Positions 7,357 to 16,645 of a stretch of DNA of 38,776 nucleotides are shown piece after piece. The stretch's first letter is position 1; each line of letters starts with the position of its first letter. Source of the DNA: Pseudoalteromonas sp. 0303 (GTDB taxonomy: Bacteria; Pseudomonadota; Gammaproteobacteria; Enterobacterales; Alteromonadaceae); contig NZ_JABVXF010000039.1 of NCBI RefSeq assembly GCF_013349995.1, positions 1 through 38,776 of the forward strand, written 5' to 3'. A program made the translations under genes and the position numbers. The notes under the pieces were generated by a model. The model worked only from the letters and a program-made list of their open reading frames with translations, did not search any database and was not told where the DNA came from.

Positions 7357-8598
7357 ATGTCAGATTTTCGTGAACAAGCATTACATTACCACGCTCACCC
7401 CGTTCCAGGTAAAATTAGTGTTGAACTAACCAAGCCAGCCGAAACGGTTAACGATCTCGCTTTAGCTTATAGCCCAGGTGTGGCTGAACCGGTCCGTGAA
7501 ATTGCTGCTGATCCAGCAAATGCCTATAAATATACAGGCAAAGGTAACATGGTTGCGGTTATTTCAAACGGTACCGCAATTTTAGGTTTAGGTAACTTAG
7601 GTCCGCTTGCATCAAAACCTGTAATGGAAGGTAAAGCGTTACTATTTAAACGTTTTGCTGGCCTTGACTCAATTGATATTGAAGTTAAACACCGCACAAC
7701 AGAAGATTTCATTAATACGGTTGCTAACATCGCTGATACGTTTGGTGGTATCAACCTAGAAGATATTAAAGCGCCAGAGTGTTTTGAGATCGAAAAAGCG
7801 CTTATTGAGCGTTGTGATATTCCAGTTTTCCACGATGACCAACATGGTACAGCTATTGTGACTGCTGCTGGTATGCTTAACGCCCTTGAAGTGCAGGGTA
7901 AAGATATCGAAGATGCTATCATCGTATGTTTAGGTGCCGGTGCTGCTGCTGTTGCTTGTATGGAGCTTTTAATTAAGTGTGGCGCACTGCGTGAACACAT
8001 TTATATGCTTGACCGTAAAGGTGTGATCCATACACGTCGTGATGACTTAAACGAGTATAAGCAATTATTTGCTAACAATACCGATAAGCGTACATTACAA
8101 GATGTTATTGCTGATGCTGACGTATTCGTTGGTGTATCAGGTCCTAACCTGTTAACTGCAGATGATCTTAAGCTGATGGCAGACAAGCCTGTGGTGTTTG
8201 CATGTTCAAACCCAGATCCTGAGATTGCTCCAGAAGTTGCACACAGTGCGCGTAACGATTTAATTATGGCAACGGGTCGTTCAGATTTCCCTAACCAAGT
8301 CAATAACGTGCTTTGTTTCCCATTCATTTTCCGTGGTGCGTTAGATGTTCGTGCAACGGCAATTAATGATGAAATGAAAATTGCTGCAGTTCACGCTATT
8401 CGTGGTATCGCGAAAGAGCCTGTACCAAGTGAAGTATTAAAAGCGGCTGGTGTTGAGTCACTTGAGTTTGGTGCCGAGTACATCATTCCTAAGCCTATGG
8501 ATCCGCGTTTATTACCACGTATTGCACGTGCTGTTGCTGAAGCAGCAGTAGAGTCGGGTGTGGCGCAAATCGACATGCCAGAAGATTACATGCGTTAA
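7357..8598 (+). CDS. Malic enzyme, single-domain form (oxaloacetate-decarboxylating malate dehydrogenase)
   Basis: It oxidatively decarboxylates malate to pyruvate and CO2, probably with NADP. The 413 residues contain the malic N-terminal domain (YSPGVAEPVR from Tyr39, the SNGTAILGLGNLG motif, and metal-binding EDIKAPECFEIE about 135-146) and an NAD-binding domain with GAGAAA (193-198), then SNPDPE and GRSDFPNQVNN. E. coli MaeB has an extra C-terminal phosphotransacetylase domain (759 residues); this protein lacks it. The gene lies between rpmE and metJ, as in Vibrio. A short caggat element upstream may be the ribosome-binding site. Cofactor preference cannot be read from the sequence with certainty. 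Confidence 0.92.
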   Translation: MSDFREQALHYHAHPVPGKISVELTKPAETVNDLALAYSPGVAEPVREIAADPANAYKYTGKGNMVAVISNGTAILGLGNLGPLASKPVMEGKALLFKRFAGLDSIDIEVKHRTTEDFINTVANIADTFGGINLEDIKAPECFEIEKALIERCDIPVFHDDQHGTAIVTAAGMLNALEVQGKDIEDAIIVCLGAGAAAVACMELLIKCGALREHIYMLDRKGVIHTRRDDLNEYKQLFANNTDKRTLQDVIADADVFVGVSGPNLLTADDLKLMADKPVVFACSNPDPEIAPEVAHSARNDLIMATGRSDFPNQVNNVLCFPFIFRGALDVRATAINDEMKIAAVHAIRGIAKEPVPSEVLKAAGVESLEFGAEYIIPKPMDPRLLPRIARAVAEAAVESGVAQIDMPEDYMR

Positions 8599-8622
8599 AT
8601 TTAATTAGTTATAACGCGCAAT

Positions 8623-8650
8623 AAAAAACTCAGCCTAGGCTGAGTTTTTT
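8623..8650. terminator. Bidirectional terminator between malic enzyme gene and metJ
   Basis: A perfect 28-bp palindrome is centred on cctagg, with A6 on one side and T6 on the other. It can end transcription of the convergent malic enzyme gene (plus) and metJ (minus). Confidence 0.9.
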
Positions 8651-8690
8651 ATATCTGCGATTATCGGCGGTGATCCGATGGCCGAAATAC

Positions 8691-9011
8691 TTATTCTGAA
8701 TCAAGCACTGGGATATCTAACCCCATTTCTTGCATAATTTTTTTAACTTCTTCAGGTACCTTTTCAGGGTTATCTTTACGTAGGTCGTCATCATTTGGTA
8801 ATGGTTGACCTGTAAAAGCATGTAAGAAAGCTTCACACAATAACTCACTATTAGTCGCATGACGAAGGTTATTGATCTGGCGGCGTGTACGCTCGTCAGT
8901 TAATACTTTTAATACGTTAAGTGGGATCGATACGGTAATCTTTTTTACTTGTTCTGATTTTTTACCGTGTTCTGCATATGGGTGAATGTATTCACCGTTC
9001 CATTTAGCCAT
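8691..9011 (-). CDS. metJ: Methionine repressor MetJ
   Basis: MetJ is the ribbon-helix-helix repressor that uses S-adenosylmethionine as corepressor and binds tandem 8-bp met boxes. The 106-residue protein begins MAKWNGEYIHPYAEHGKKSEQ. The DNA-contacting beta strand is QVKKITVSIPLN (about 21-32), followed by ERTRRQINNLRHATNSELLCEAFLHAFTGQPLP. It is divergent from metB, with operator arrays between them, so it probably represses itself and metBL. Confidence 0.97.
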   Translation of the reverse strand: MAKWNGEYIHPYAEHGKKSEQVKKITVSIPLNVLKVLTDERTRRQINNLRHATNSELLCEAFLHAFTGQPLPNDDDLRKDNPEKVPEEVKKIMQEMGLDIPVLDSE

Positions 9012-9114
9012 AAGTTGTTTCGTTGCCTCGGTTGTCAGTGATTTACGCCTTATTCACAGCGCAAGATGCGGAAATTCTATCTCTTTAAAAAAGATAGTCA
9101 AATACTAGTTATTT

Positions 9115-9146
9115 AGCCATCTAGTAGTGTAAATGTATAAACTTCT
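9115..9146. promoter_or_regulatory. Tandem met boxes (MetJ operator), metJ-proximal cluster
   Basis: Four contiguous 8-mers match the MetJ consensus AGACGTCT at 6, 5, 5 and 6 of 8 positions: AGCCATCT, AGTAGTGT, AAATGTAT, AAACTTCT. MetJ binds cooperatively to such arrays of weak boxes. They lie about 105 bp upstream of the metJ start. Confidence 0.7.
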
Positions 9147-9182
9147 ATGTGTAAGCCATAAATGCTTTGACTTCTCATATTT

Positions 9183-9214
9183 GATCATCTAACCTTTTAG
9201 ACGTCTAAACATCC
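9183..9214. promoter_or_regulatory. Tandem met boxes (MetJ operator), metB-proximal cluster
   Basis: A perfect consensus box AGACGTCT (9199-9206) is flanked in register by AAACATCC (5/8) downstream and by AACCTTTT and GATCATCT (4/8 each) upstream. The cluster ends about 20 bp before the metB start, placing it over the promoter or start point of metBL. Confidence 0.75.
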
Positions 9215-9235
9215 AATTTAAGAATAGGTGATGAA

Positions 9236-10495
9236 ATGAGCGAAAAAAATAAAGCGACGATTGCTGTTCGTCACGGCATCGAAGCCGATAAACATCATGG
9301 TGCGGTTGTACCACCAATTTACTTATCAACCACCTATTCGTTTGCTGATTTTGATACTAAGCGCCAGTATGACTATGGTCGCAGTGGTAACCCAAATCGC
9401 GATATCTTAGCTGAAACCTTAGCTGAGCTTGAAGGTGGTGCTAGAGGTATTATAACTGCAACAGGTATGTCTGCTGTGCATTTAGCCACTCAGCTATTAA
9501 ACAGTGACGATACGTTAGTGATCCCACATGACTGTTATGGCGGTAGTTACCGTTTATTCACCTCGCTTGAAAAACGTGGTCTGTTAAAACTAAAAGTTTT
9601 GGATTTAACTAAAACTGAAAATCTCCAAGAAATTTTAGCGATTAAACCTAAGTTGATTTGGATTGAAACGCCAAGTAACCCAATCTTGCGTTTAACAGAT
9701 ATTAAAGCAATTACTAGTATTGCTAAGCAGTGTGGTGCTTTGGTTGCGGCTGACAACACCTTCTTATCACCTGCATTACAAAACCCAATTGAGTTTGGTG
9801 TTGATATTGTTGTGCACTCAACCACTAAATACATCAATGGTCACTCTGATGTAGTGGGCGGTGCAGTGATTGCTGCAACGCAAGAGCTAGGCGATGAGCT
9901 TGCTTGGTGGGCGAATAATATCGGTATTACTGGCGCACCATTTGACAGCTACTTAACGCTTCGTGGTTTACGTACTTTAAATGTACGTTTAAAGCAGCAC
10001 CAAGAAAATGCCTTTGCCATTGCTGAGTATTTAGAAAACTCTCCTTATGTAAGCCAAGTTTATTACCCAGGCCTTGCTTCTCACCCACAACATGAGCTTG
10101 CTAAAGCACAGCAACGCGGTTTTGGTGGCATGGTGAGCTTTGATATTAAAGGCGACATTAACGATGCAGCAGCGTTTTTAACTAGTCTTAAAGATTTTAG
10201 CCTTGCTGAGTCGCTAGGTGGGGTCGAAAGCTTGATTTGTCACCCTGCAACAATGACCCACGCAGGCATGGAACCTAAAGCGCGCCTTGAGGCCGGTGTA
10301 GGCGATACGTTGATCCGTATTTCTGTAGGCATTGAAGACGTAAAAGATCTCATTGCAGATTTAGACCGTGTTTTCAATTTAGTAAAACCAGGTCAAGGCC
10401 AACAAGTTACAAAAGCTGAAGCTAAGCAAGCACAGCAAGATACACAGCAAAACGCGTCATTTAAGTTAACGCCAGCACATACGGCATTGTGGTAG
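9236..10495 (+). CDS. metB: Cystathionine gamma-synthase
   Basis: This PLP enzyme joins cysteine to an activated homoserine ester to make cystathionine, the first step of transsulfuration to methionine. The 419-residue sequence shows the fold-type-I Cys/Met family: YDYGRSGNPNRD (45-56), ATGMSAVHL, ADNTFLSPALQNP, and the PLP lysine in STTKYINGHSDVVGG (Lys198). Start: ATG at 9236 with aggtg about 7 bases upstream. About 30 residues at the C-terminus, Gln/Ala/Lys-rich and ending LTPAHTALW, extend past the usual end (E. coli 386). It is followed directly by metL. Confidence 0.95.
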   Translation: MSEKNKATIAVRHGIEADKHHGAVVPPIYLSTTYSFADFDTKRQYDYGRSGNPNRDILAETLAELEGGARGIITATGMSAVHLATQLLNSDDTLVIPHDCYGGSYRLFTSLEKRGLLKLKVLDLTKTENLQEILAIKPKLIWIETPSNPILRLTDIKAITSIAKQCGALVAADNTFLSPALQNPIEFGVDIVVHSTTKYINGHSDVVGGAVIAATQELGDELAWWANNIGITGAPFDSYLTLRGLRTLNVRLKQHQENAFAIAEYLENSPYVSQVYYPGLASHPQHELAKAQQRGFGGMVSFDIKGDINDAAAFLTSLKDFSLAESLGGVESLICHPATMTHAGMEPKARLEAGVGDTLIRISVGIEDVKDLIADLDRVFNLVKPGQGQQVTKAEAKQAQQDTQQNASFKLTPAHTALW

Positions 10496-10500
10496 AAGAA

Positions 10501-12846
10501 ATGGTAAATATTGTTCATAAATTTGGTGGTTCAAGCTTAAGCTCGGCAGATCGTTACCATGCGGTAGCAAACATTGTTCTTGCTAATACTGAGCAGGGCG
10601 ATTGCATCGTTGTGTCGGCATCGGGTAAAACAACCGATACCCTGGTAAAGCTTTGGCAAAGTTATCAGCAGCAAGATAGCCAAGCTGTTAGCGATATTCT
10701 ATTGCTTATTGATAACAATCAACGGGCTTTAATTGAGCAGCTACTCACAGGCCAGAATAAACAACAGGCGTTAGCACAGTTAAAAGATGAACTTGCTGTA
10801 TTAAATGAATTAATTAGTCAGCAGCAGTTACTTGAAGCACCTTTACTTGCTCATGGTGAAGTGTGGTCGGCGCGGTTATTGGCCGCTTACCTAAATCAGT
10901 TAGGTGTTGATGCGCAAGATGTTGATGCAAGACAGCTGTTTACTCTAAATGATGGTCAGCTTTTACATCAAAAAAACCAACAGCAATGCAGTGATGCGAT
11001 TAGCAGAAAACATATCAACGTAGTAACGGGTTTTATAGCTGCAGATTGCCAAGGTAATACGGTGACATTAGGCCGTAATGGCAGTGATTACAGTGCCACC
11101 TTGTTAGCGAGTTATACTTTTGCTAAGCAAGTGTCTATCTGGACAGACACACAAGGTGTATTTAGTACTGACCCTCGTAAAGTTAAAAATGCAGTTAAGT
11201 ATGCCAAGGTGTGCCGCGAGCAAGCTAACTTATTAGCGCGTTTAGGTAACCCAGTATTGCATGCAAAAACCTTGTCGCCGTTAAAAGACACAGAAATTAA
11301 ATTGGTGGTAAGAAGTAGTTTTGATTGTGATGCAACGCCAACCGAAGTAGTAAAAGAAGGCTACAGTAAAGCAAAACGTTTTATTACTACCTTAGATAAC
11401 ATCGATTTATTACGGGTTGATAAACTAAGCGGTGGTGAAGTCGGTGAACTTAGTCAGTTAATTCAACACAGCCTGCACCACTTTACTAAAGATGGCGATA
11501 CTTACTTATTAGTGCCAGGTCAAAGCACTCATCAAGTTGTAAGCCATTTAGCGGGCCGTGCAAATATTGTCGAGTCTAATTTAAGTGGTTGTGCAGTGGT
11601 TGCACCGACGGCTGATGTAATAGCGCTGACAGAGCAAGCGACAGCACTTTTAAAAGAGCAAAGCATTCATCCGCGTTTTGTACAACAAGACGATAACTAT
11701 GTGTTGATCTTAAACGATCAGGCAATTGATAGTGATGTTTTAACCCTTCTACATGACAAGCTGGTAAACAAAGGTCAAGAGCTGGCTATTATTGTTGCTG
11801 GCCTTGGTAATGTAGGCGAAGTGTTTTTATCGCAACTACAAGCTCAGTTTGCTCGTTTATCTGCTCAGTACAAAGTAAAAGTAGTTGCTCTTTTACGCTC
11901 TAAACAAATGCTTTTTAGTGCCAGTGGTTTAAATACCGAAACATGGCAAGAGCAGTGGCATGATGAAGCGCAAAGCTACGATAAAGCTGAGTTATTAGCA
12001 CGTATCAATGAGCTAGATTATGAGCACAAAGTGGTGATTGATATTACTGCCAGTGAGGCTTTTAGTCAGTTGTATCCTGATTTTGTAGAACTTAACTGTC
12101 ATTTGATCAGTGCAAACAAATATGCGGGCACTGCAGAAAATAGCTGGTATCAAAACCTACGCACTAATTTGGCTGAGCGAAACTTGTTGTGGCGTTATAA
12201 CACCAGTGTCGGCGCAGGTTTACCGATTAACTTTGCTTTAGCTGATTTGCAAAATAGCGGAGACAGCATTAACCGTATTGAAGGGGTATTCTCGGGTACT
12301 TTATCGTGGTTATGTAGCAGTTATGATGGCAGCGTGCCGTTTTCAGATTTAGTGCTTCAAGCTCAGCAAATGGGCTATACAGAGCCAGATCCTCGTGAAG
12401 ACTTATCTGGCCGTGATATGCAGCGTAAACTACTGATTTTAGCGCGTGATCTAGGCCTTGATTTAGAGCTAGATGATATTGCTTTGACACCACTTATGCC
12501 TGAACAGCTTGCAAAAGGTAGCTGGCAAGATTTCCTTGCAAACAAACAGCTGCTCGATGAATTTATAACAGAAAAAGCAGCGCAAGCTGCGGCAGAAGAC
12601 AAAGTGGTGCGCTATACCGGTGCTATTACACTCGTTGATGGTAAGGTTCAGGCTCAAGTTGGTTTAGTCAATGTTGGTAAAGATGATGTATTAGCCAGCC
12701 TTAAACCAGGCGATAACATCTTTGTGATCAATTCGCAGTGGTATACAGATAATGCGTTGGTGATCCAAGGCCCTGGAGCGGGTAAAGAAGTCACTGCCGC
12801 TGGGGTGCACTCAGACCTATATTGGCTGGTAAATAACCTAAAATAA
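10501..12846 (+). CDS. metL: Bifunctional aspartokinase II / homoserine dehydrogenase II
   Basis: MetL catalyses the first and third steps from aspartate to homoserine. The N-terminal kinase starts VHKFGGSSL, with LGRNGSDYSATLLA and a WTDTQGVFSTDPR active-site region. The C-terminal dehydrogenase has the nucleotide-binding VAGLGNVGEVFL, then ISANKYAGT, NTSVGAGLPI, GVFSGTLSWL and EPDPREDLSGRDMQRKLLILARDLG. Start choice: ATG at 10501 (781 residues), preceded by agaagaa. An in-frame GTG at 10489 would overlap metB by 7 bp but has no visible ribosome-binding site. With only 5 bp after the metB stop, the two genes form one MetJ-controlled transcript. Confidence 0.95.
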   Translation: MVNIVHKFGGSSLSSADRYHAVANIVLANTEQGDCIVVSASGKTTDTLVKLWQSYQQQDSQAVSDILLLIDNNQRALIEQLLTGQNKQQALAQLKDELAVLNELISQQQLLEAPLLAHGEVWSARLLAAYLNQLGVDAQDVDARQLFTLNDGQLLHQKNQQQCSDAISRKHINVVTGFIAADCQGNTVTLGRNGSDYSATLLASYTFAKQVSIWTDTQGVFSTDPRKVKNAVKYAKVCREQANLLARLGNPVLHAKTLSPLKDTEIKLVVRSSFDCDATPTEVVKEGYSKAKRFITTLDNIDLLRVDKLSGGEVGELSQLIQHSLHHFTKDGDTYLLVPGQSTHQVVSHLAGRANIVESNLSGCAVVAPTADVIALTEQATALLKEQSIHPRFVQQDDNYVLILNDQAIDSDVLTLLHDKLVNKGQELAIIVAGLGNVGEVFLSQLQAQFARLSAQYKVKVVALLRSKQMLFSASGLNTETWQEQWHDEAQSYDKAELLARINELDYEHKVVIDITASEAFSQLYPDFVELNCHLISANKYAGTAENSWYQNLRTNLAERNLLWRYNTSVGAGLPINFALADLQNSGDSINRIEGVFSGTLSWLCSSYDGSVPFSDLVLQAQQMGYTEPDPREDLSGRDMQRKLLILARDLGLDLELDDIALTPLMPEQLAKGSWQDFLANKQLLDEFITEKAAQAAAEDKVVRYTGAITLVDGKVQAQVGLVNVGKDDVLASLKPGDNIFVINSQWYTDNALVIQGPGAGKEVTAAGVHSDLYWLVNNLK

Positions 12847-12877
12847 TTTTGCTGATCTTAGTTTAAATAGCTAAGCA

Positions 12878-12902
12878 AAAAGCGCCCCAAGGGCGCTTTT
12901 TT
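12878..12902. terminator. Bidirectional terminator between metL and mrcA
   Basis: The stem aaaagcgccc / gggcgctttt has a short caa loop and T-runs on both strands. It sits between the convergent metL and mrcA stop codons. Confidence 0.85.
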
Positions 12903-12928
12903 ATTGTTTAAAATAGCAATTCACTTAT

Positions 12929-15433
12929 TTAGAACAACTCTTCTTCAGTGCTGAGCTTTTCTTCAAATACGTCTGTTGGTTGATCAATTACGTACTTGGT
13001 TGGTGCAGTGCCTTTAATGAAGTATTCAAAACGGCTGGTGTAGTCATTTTTATGGCTTAAAAGGCCTGTTGCTAAGTCGATACGAACCGATACCAAACCT
13101 TCAGGAGGCTCAATAGGTGATTCAGGCATGCCATCAAGGGCTGCACGCATAAAGTCGACCCATGCAGGTTGTGCTGTTTTAGCGCCAGATTCTGCACCTG
13201 ATATTTGTGACTTATCGAGGTTATTATTATAAGTCGAACGACCAAGTGTGATACCTGGGTTATCAAAGCCAACCCATACCGAGGTCATTACATTGCGGTT
13301 AAAGCCACTGAACCAGGTATCAACCGAGTCATTGGTGGTACCTGTTTTACCTGCTAGATCACGACGGTCAAGCGCCTGTGCACGCCAACCTGTCCCACTC
13401 CAGCCGGTTTTGTGAGTCCAGCTACCACCACCCCAAATTGCGCTGTGCATAGCTTGCGAAATTAAGAATGCATTTTGCTTTGAAATGATACGCGGAGCAC
13501 AACGTGGCGTGCTCACACTTTGTGCTTGCTCCAATTGGTTATCATCTAATGATGCAAACTCTGGTGTAACAACTTGCTCAGGTTCATCACAGGCAAGTTC
13601 TGGCTCTGTTTTGAATAACACATTACCAGCAGAATCCTGAATTTCAGAAATAAAGTAAGGAGTAATTAAGTGGCCGCCATTGGCGAAAGTACTCATTCCG
13701 CGTGCTAGTTCAAGAGGTGTGATTGAGGCACTACCCAGGGCCAATGACTCGCTACGATTAATATCGCTATTTGAAAAACCAAACTTAAGCAGGTGATCTG
13801 CAGTACGCTCAAGGCCAACACCACGTAACAAGCGCACTGATATTACGTTTTTAGATTGCGCCAGCGCTCTGCGAATACGGATAGGGCCATTATAAACTGC
13901 AGGACTGTTTTTTGGACGCCATGCCACACCTTGGCTTCTATCCCACTGATTGATTGGCGCATCATTAAGAATAGAAGCGAGTGTATAACCACTTTCAAGT
14001 GCAGCTGAATAAATAAATGGCTTAATGTTTGAACCTACTTGGCGTTTTGCTTGAACTGCGCGATTGTATTGGCTTTGTTCAAAGCTGTAACCACCGACAA
14101 TAGCTTTTATACGGCCATCTTGTGGATCGAGAGAAACAAGAGCGCTCGATGCTTCAGGTACTTGGCTAAGAATATAGCTATCATCAGCGTTCTTACGTAG
14201 CCAAATTTGCGCTCCTGCTGATAAAATTTCAGTAGCCGTTTTAGGTGGGAAGCTTTGACGGTAACGGGTAATATACTTACGTGCCCATTTTAAGCCATCC
14301 CACTCGATAGTCACTTGTTCACCGTTTTTTAGTAAAACATTGATTGATTGCTCAGCGACATTCGTTACAACACCAGCTAATAGTGGACCAAACTCTTTAA
14401 CATCTTTTAATTTAGATAAGATCTCTTCTTGGCTAAGTGGGCTTTCGTTTTCACTGTCCCACAACTGAGCTGTAGCACCACGGTAGCCATGACGCATGTC
14501 GTAAGCGTGTAAGTTATCAACGATGGCATCTTGCGCAGCTTGTTGAATATTTGAATCAACACTGGTGTAAACTTTAAAACCTGTATTGTATGCACGCTCA
14601 TGACCAAAACGCTCAACCATCTCGGCGCGAACCATTTCAGAGATATACGGTGCGTAAACTTCTATTTCTGCACCGTGGAATTTTGCTGTGATAGGCGCGC
14701 TGGCCGCCTCGTCGAATTCACTTTGGGTAATGTACTTTTCAGTCAACATACGCCCTAAAACGACATTACGACGGTTTTTAGCACGTGCTGGGTTACGAAT
14801 AGGGTTAAGAGCTGAAGGAGCTTTCGGTAAACCTGCAATCATTGCCATTTGTGCTAAGGTTAGCTCATTAAGGTCTTTGCCATAATAAACTTGTGCAGCT
14901 GCACCAATACCAAAAGCACGATTACCTAACTCAATTTTATTTAAATATAATTCGAGAATTTCGTCTTTACTTAATATACTTTCGATATGTAAAGCAATGA
15001 AGATCTCTTTGACCTTACGGATATATGCTTTTTCTCTAGTTAAGAAGAAGTTACGGGCAAGCTGCATTGTTATAGTACTTGCGCCTTGTTTCTTTTCACC
15101 TGTAGATATGAGTACAATAGCTGAACGAACGATACCAATTGGATCTATACCGATATGCTCGTAAAAACGGTTATCTTCAGTTGCTAAAATTGCATCGATT
15201 AATGGTTGAGGAATTTGATCTATTGTAACGGGAATGCGGCGTTTTTCACCGAATTGGTTGATTAACAAACCATCACGTGAAAATACTTGCATAGGTGTCT
15301 GTAATTGAACGTCTTTTAAAACCTGAACGCTAGGAATGTCAGGTTTAACGTAATAGTATAGACCAACTAAAGTGATTAGCCCTAAGAATGAGCAAATGAT
15401 AATAAATTGTAAAGTTCGCTTTAATAAAATCAC
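12929..15433 (-). CDS. mrcA: Penicillin-binding protein 1A
   Basis: This is a bifunctional class A PBP that polymerises and cross-links peptidoglycan. The 834 residues contain an N-terminal membrane anchor (about 8-29), a glycosyltransferase-51 domain with the catalytic Glu86 in ATEDNRFYEHIGID followed by QGASTITMQLARNFF, an OB-like inserted domain in the middle, and a transpeptidase domain with SxxK (SNIKPF), SxN (SKN) and KTGTT motifs. It ends with an acidic tail (FEEKLSTEEELF). It is divergent from pilM, the conserved gammaproteobacterial arrangement. Confidence 0.96.
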   Translation of the reverse strand: MILLKRTLQFIIICSFLGLITLVGLYYYVKPDIPSVQVLKDVQLQTPMQVFSRDGLLINQFGEKRRIPVTIDQIPQPLIDAILATEDNRFYEHIGIDPIGIVRSAIVLISTGEKKQGASTITMQLARNFFLTREKAYIRKVKEIFIALHIESILSKDEILELYLNKIELGNRAFGIGAAAQVYYGKDLNELTLAQMAMIAGLPKAPSALNPIRNPARAKNRRNVVLGRMLTEKYITQSEFDEAASAPITAKFHGAEIEVYAPYISEMVRAEMVERFGHERAYNTGFKVYTSVDSNIQQAAQDAIVDNLHAYDMRHGYRGATAQLWDSENESPLSQEEILSKLKDVKEFGPLLAGVVTNVAEQSINVLLKNGEQVTIEWDGLKWARKYITRYRQSFPPKTATEILSAGAQIWLRKNADDSYILSQVPEASSALVSLDPQDGRIKAIVGGYSFEQSQYNRAVQAKRQVGSNIKPFIYSAALESGYTLASILNDAPINQWDRSQGVAWRPKNSPAVYNGPIRIRRALAQSKNVISVRLLRGVGLERTADHLLKFGFSNSDINRSESLALGSASITPLELARGMSTFANGGHLITPYFISEIQDSAGNVLFKTEPELACDEPEQVVTPEFASLDDNQLEQAQSVSTPRCAPRIISKQNAFLISQAMHSAIWGGGSWTHKTGWSGTGWRAQALDRRDLAGKTGTTNDSVDTWFSGFNRNVMTSVWVGFDNPGITLGRSTYNNNLDKSQISGAESGAKTAQPAWVDFMRAALDGMPESPIEPPEGLVSVRIDLATGLLSHKNDYTSRFEYFIKGTAPTKYVIDQPTDVFEEKLSTEEELF

Positions 15434-15565
15434 TTATATTTTCCCTACATGGACTCCCAATTAGAATCGGAGACTGCTAGTATATATTGATTAAAAAATG
15501 AATAATATTTTTTTAGACAAAAATTATAACTTGTTTATTATTAAAACAAAGGCCAAGTTGCAAAC

Positions 15566-16645
15566 ATGCTAAGTCAGCTATTTAAAAAGCCTTCATCTAT
15601 GATGGTAGGGATCGACATTGGGTCGCACTGTATTAAAGCAGTGTTGTTGCAAGAGACAGACGCGGGTATGCGGCTTGAAGCGTTAGCTATTGAACCTATG
15701 CCAAAAGGCGCTATGTCTGAGCGTTCTATTCAAGATATTGAAGCGATAGGTAGTGTTATCGCTAAACTAAAAAGAAAAATTCCTAAATCAGCTCAAACCG
15801 CTGCCGTTGCCGTGTCAGGGCAAACAGTAATCACTAAGGTGATTTTTATGGATGTAACATTAACTGATGCTGAATTAGAGTCACAAATAGCGATTGAAGC
15901 TGATAGTTTAATTCCTTACCCACTCGATGAAGTCAACATCGATTTTGAAAAGCTAGCTATTAACGAAGCTGATCCAAGTAAAGTGAATGTACTGCTTTCA
16001 GCTGCAAGAACGGAGAGTGTGCAAGCGCGAGTAGGAGCTCTAGAAGTTGCAAATTTGAAAGCTGGGGTTGTTGATGTAGAAAGCTATGCACTGAGCAGAG
16101 CTATGGATATTTACTACCAACAATTACCTAGTGACGCGTATAACAAGTGCGTAGCTGTGGTTGATATTGGCGCTGTACTAATGCTTGTAAGTGTAGTGCA
16201 AGAAGGCGAGACAATTTACACCCGTGACCAAGTATTTGGTGGTGACCAATATACCAACAGTATTGTTGCGTATTACAACAAGAGCTTTGATGAAGCTGAA
16301 ATTGGTAAAACAACAGGTGACTTACCACCAAATTATACTTTCGAAGTTTTAGCTCCCTTCCAGACATCATTGTTACAACAAGTTCGACGTGCTGTGCAGA
16401 TGTTCTTAACAACCAGTGGTAAAGACCAAGTAGACTACATTGTGCTTACAGGCGGCACAGCCATGATTGACGGCTTAGATAGGCTACTAATTGAGGAATT
16501 AGGCATTCACACCATCGTTGCTGACCCATTTGCCAACATTGAGATTTCGCCAAAAGTTGACCGCAATATGTTGCAGCGCCATCGTACTCAGTTTGCGATA
16601 GCTACTGGCTTGGCATTAAGGAGTTTTTCATCATGCCACATATAA
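15566..16645 (+). CDS. pilM: Type IV pilus assembly protein PilM
   Basis: PilM is the cytoplasmic actin-like ATPase that binds the N-terminus of PilN and links the alignment complex to the pilus motor. The 359 residues show the FtsA/actin fold: GIDIGSHCIKAV phosphate loop at about 15-26, VAVVDIGAVLMLVSV in the middle and VLTGGTAMIDGL near the C-terminus. It is first in pilMNOPQ and divergent from mrcA. The end of the gene overlaps the pilN start by 13 bp, so its last residues (SFSSCHI) are read from sequence shared with pilN. Confidence 0.95.
   Translation: MLSQLFKKPSSMMVGIDIGSHCIKAVLLQETDAGMRLEALAIEPMPKGAMSERSIQDIEAIGSVIAKLKRKIPKSAQTAAVAVSGQTVITKVIFMDVTLTDAELESQIAIEADSLIPYPLDEVNIDFEKLAINEADPSKVNVLLSAARTESVQARVGALEVANLKAGVVDVESYALSRAMDIYYQQLPSDAYNKCVAVVDIGAVLMLVSVVQEGETIYTRDQVFGGDQYTNSIVAYYNKSFDEAEIGKTTGDLPPNYTFEVLAPFQTSLLQQVRRAVQMFLTTSGKDQVDYIVLTGGTAMIDGLDRLLIEELGIHTIVADPFANIEISPKVDRNMLQRHRTQFAIATGLALRSFSSCHI

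Noticed and set aside
7524..8327. Antisense reading frames within the malic enzyme gene
   Set aside because: Both mirror a highly conserved coding region on the other strand; they have Ser/Ala-rich composition typical of shadow frames.
10489..10500. GTG start for metL overlapping metB
   Set aside because: No ribosome-binding site precedes it. The ATG at 10501 has agaagaa in front and gives the normal aspartokinase N-terminus.
15434..15565. Promoter pair for the divergent mrcA and pilM genes
   Set aside because: The region is so AT-rich that several -10-like hexamers occur, none with a convincing -35 at proper spacing, so no call was made.
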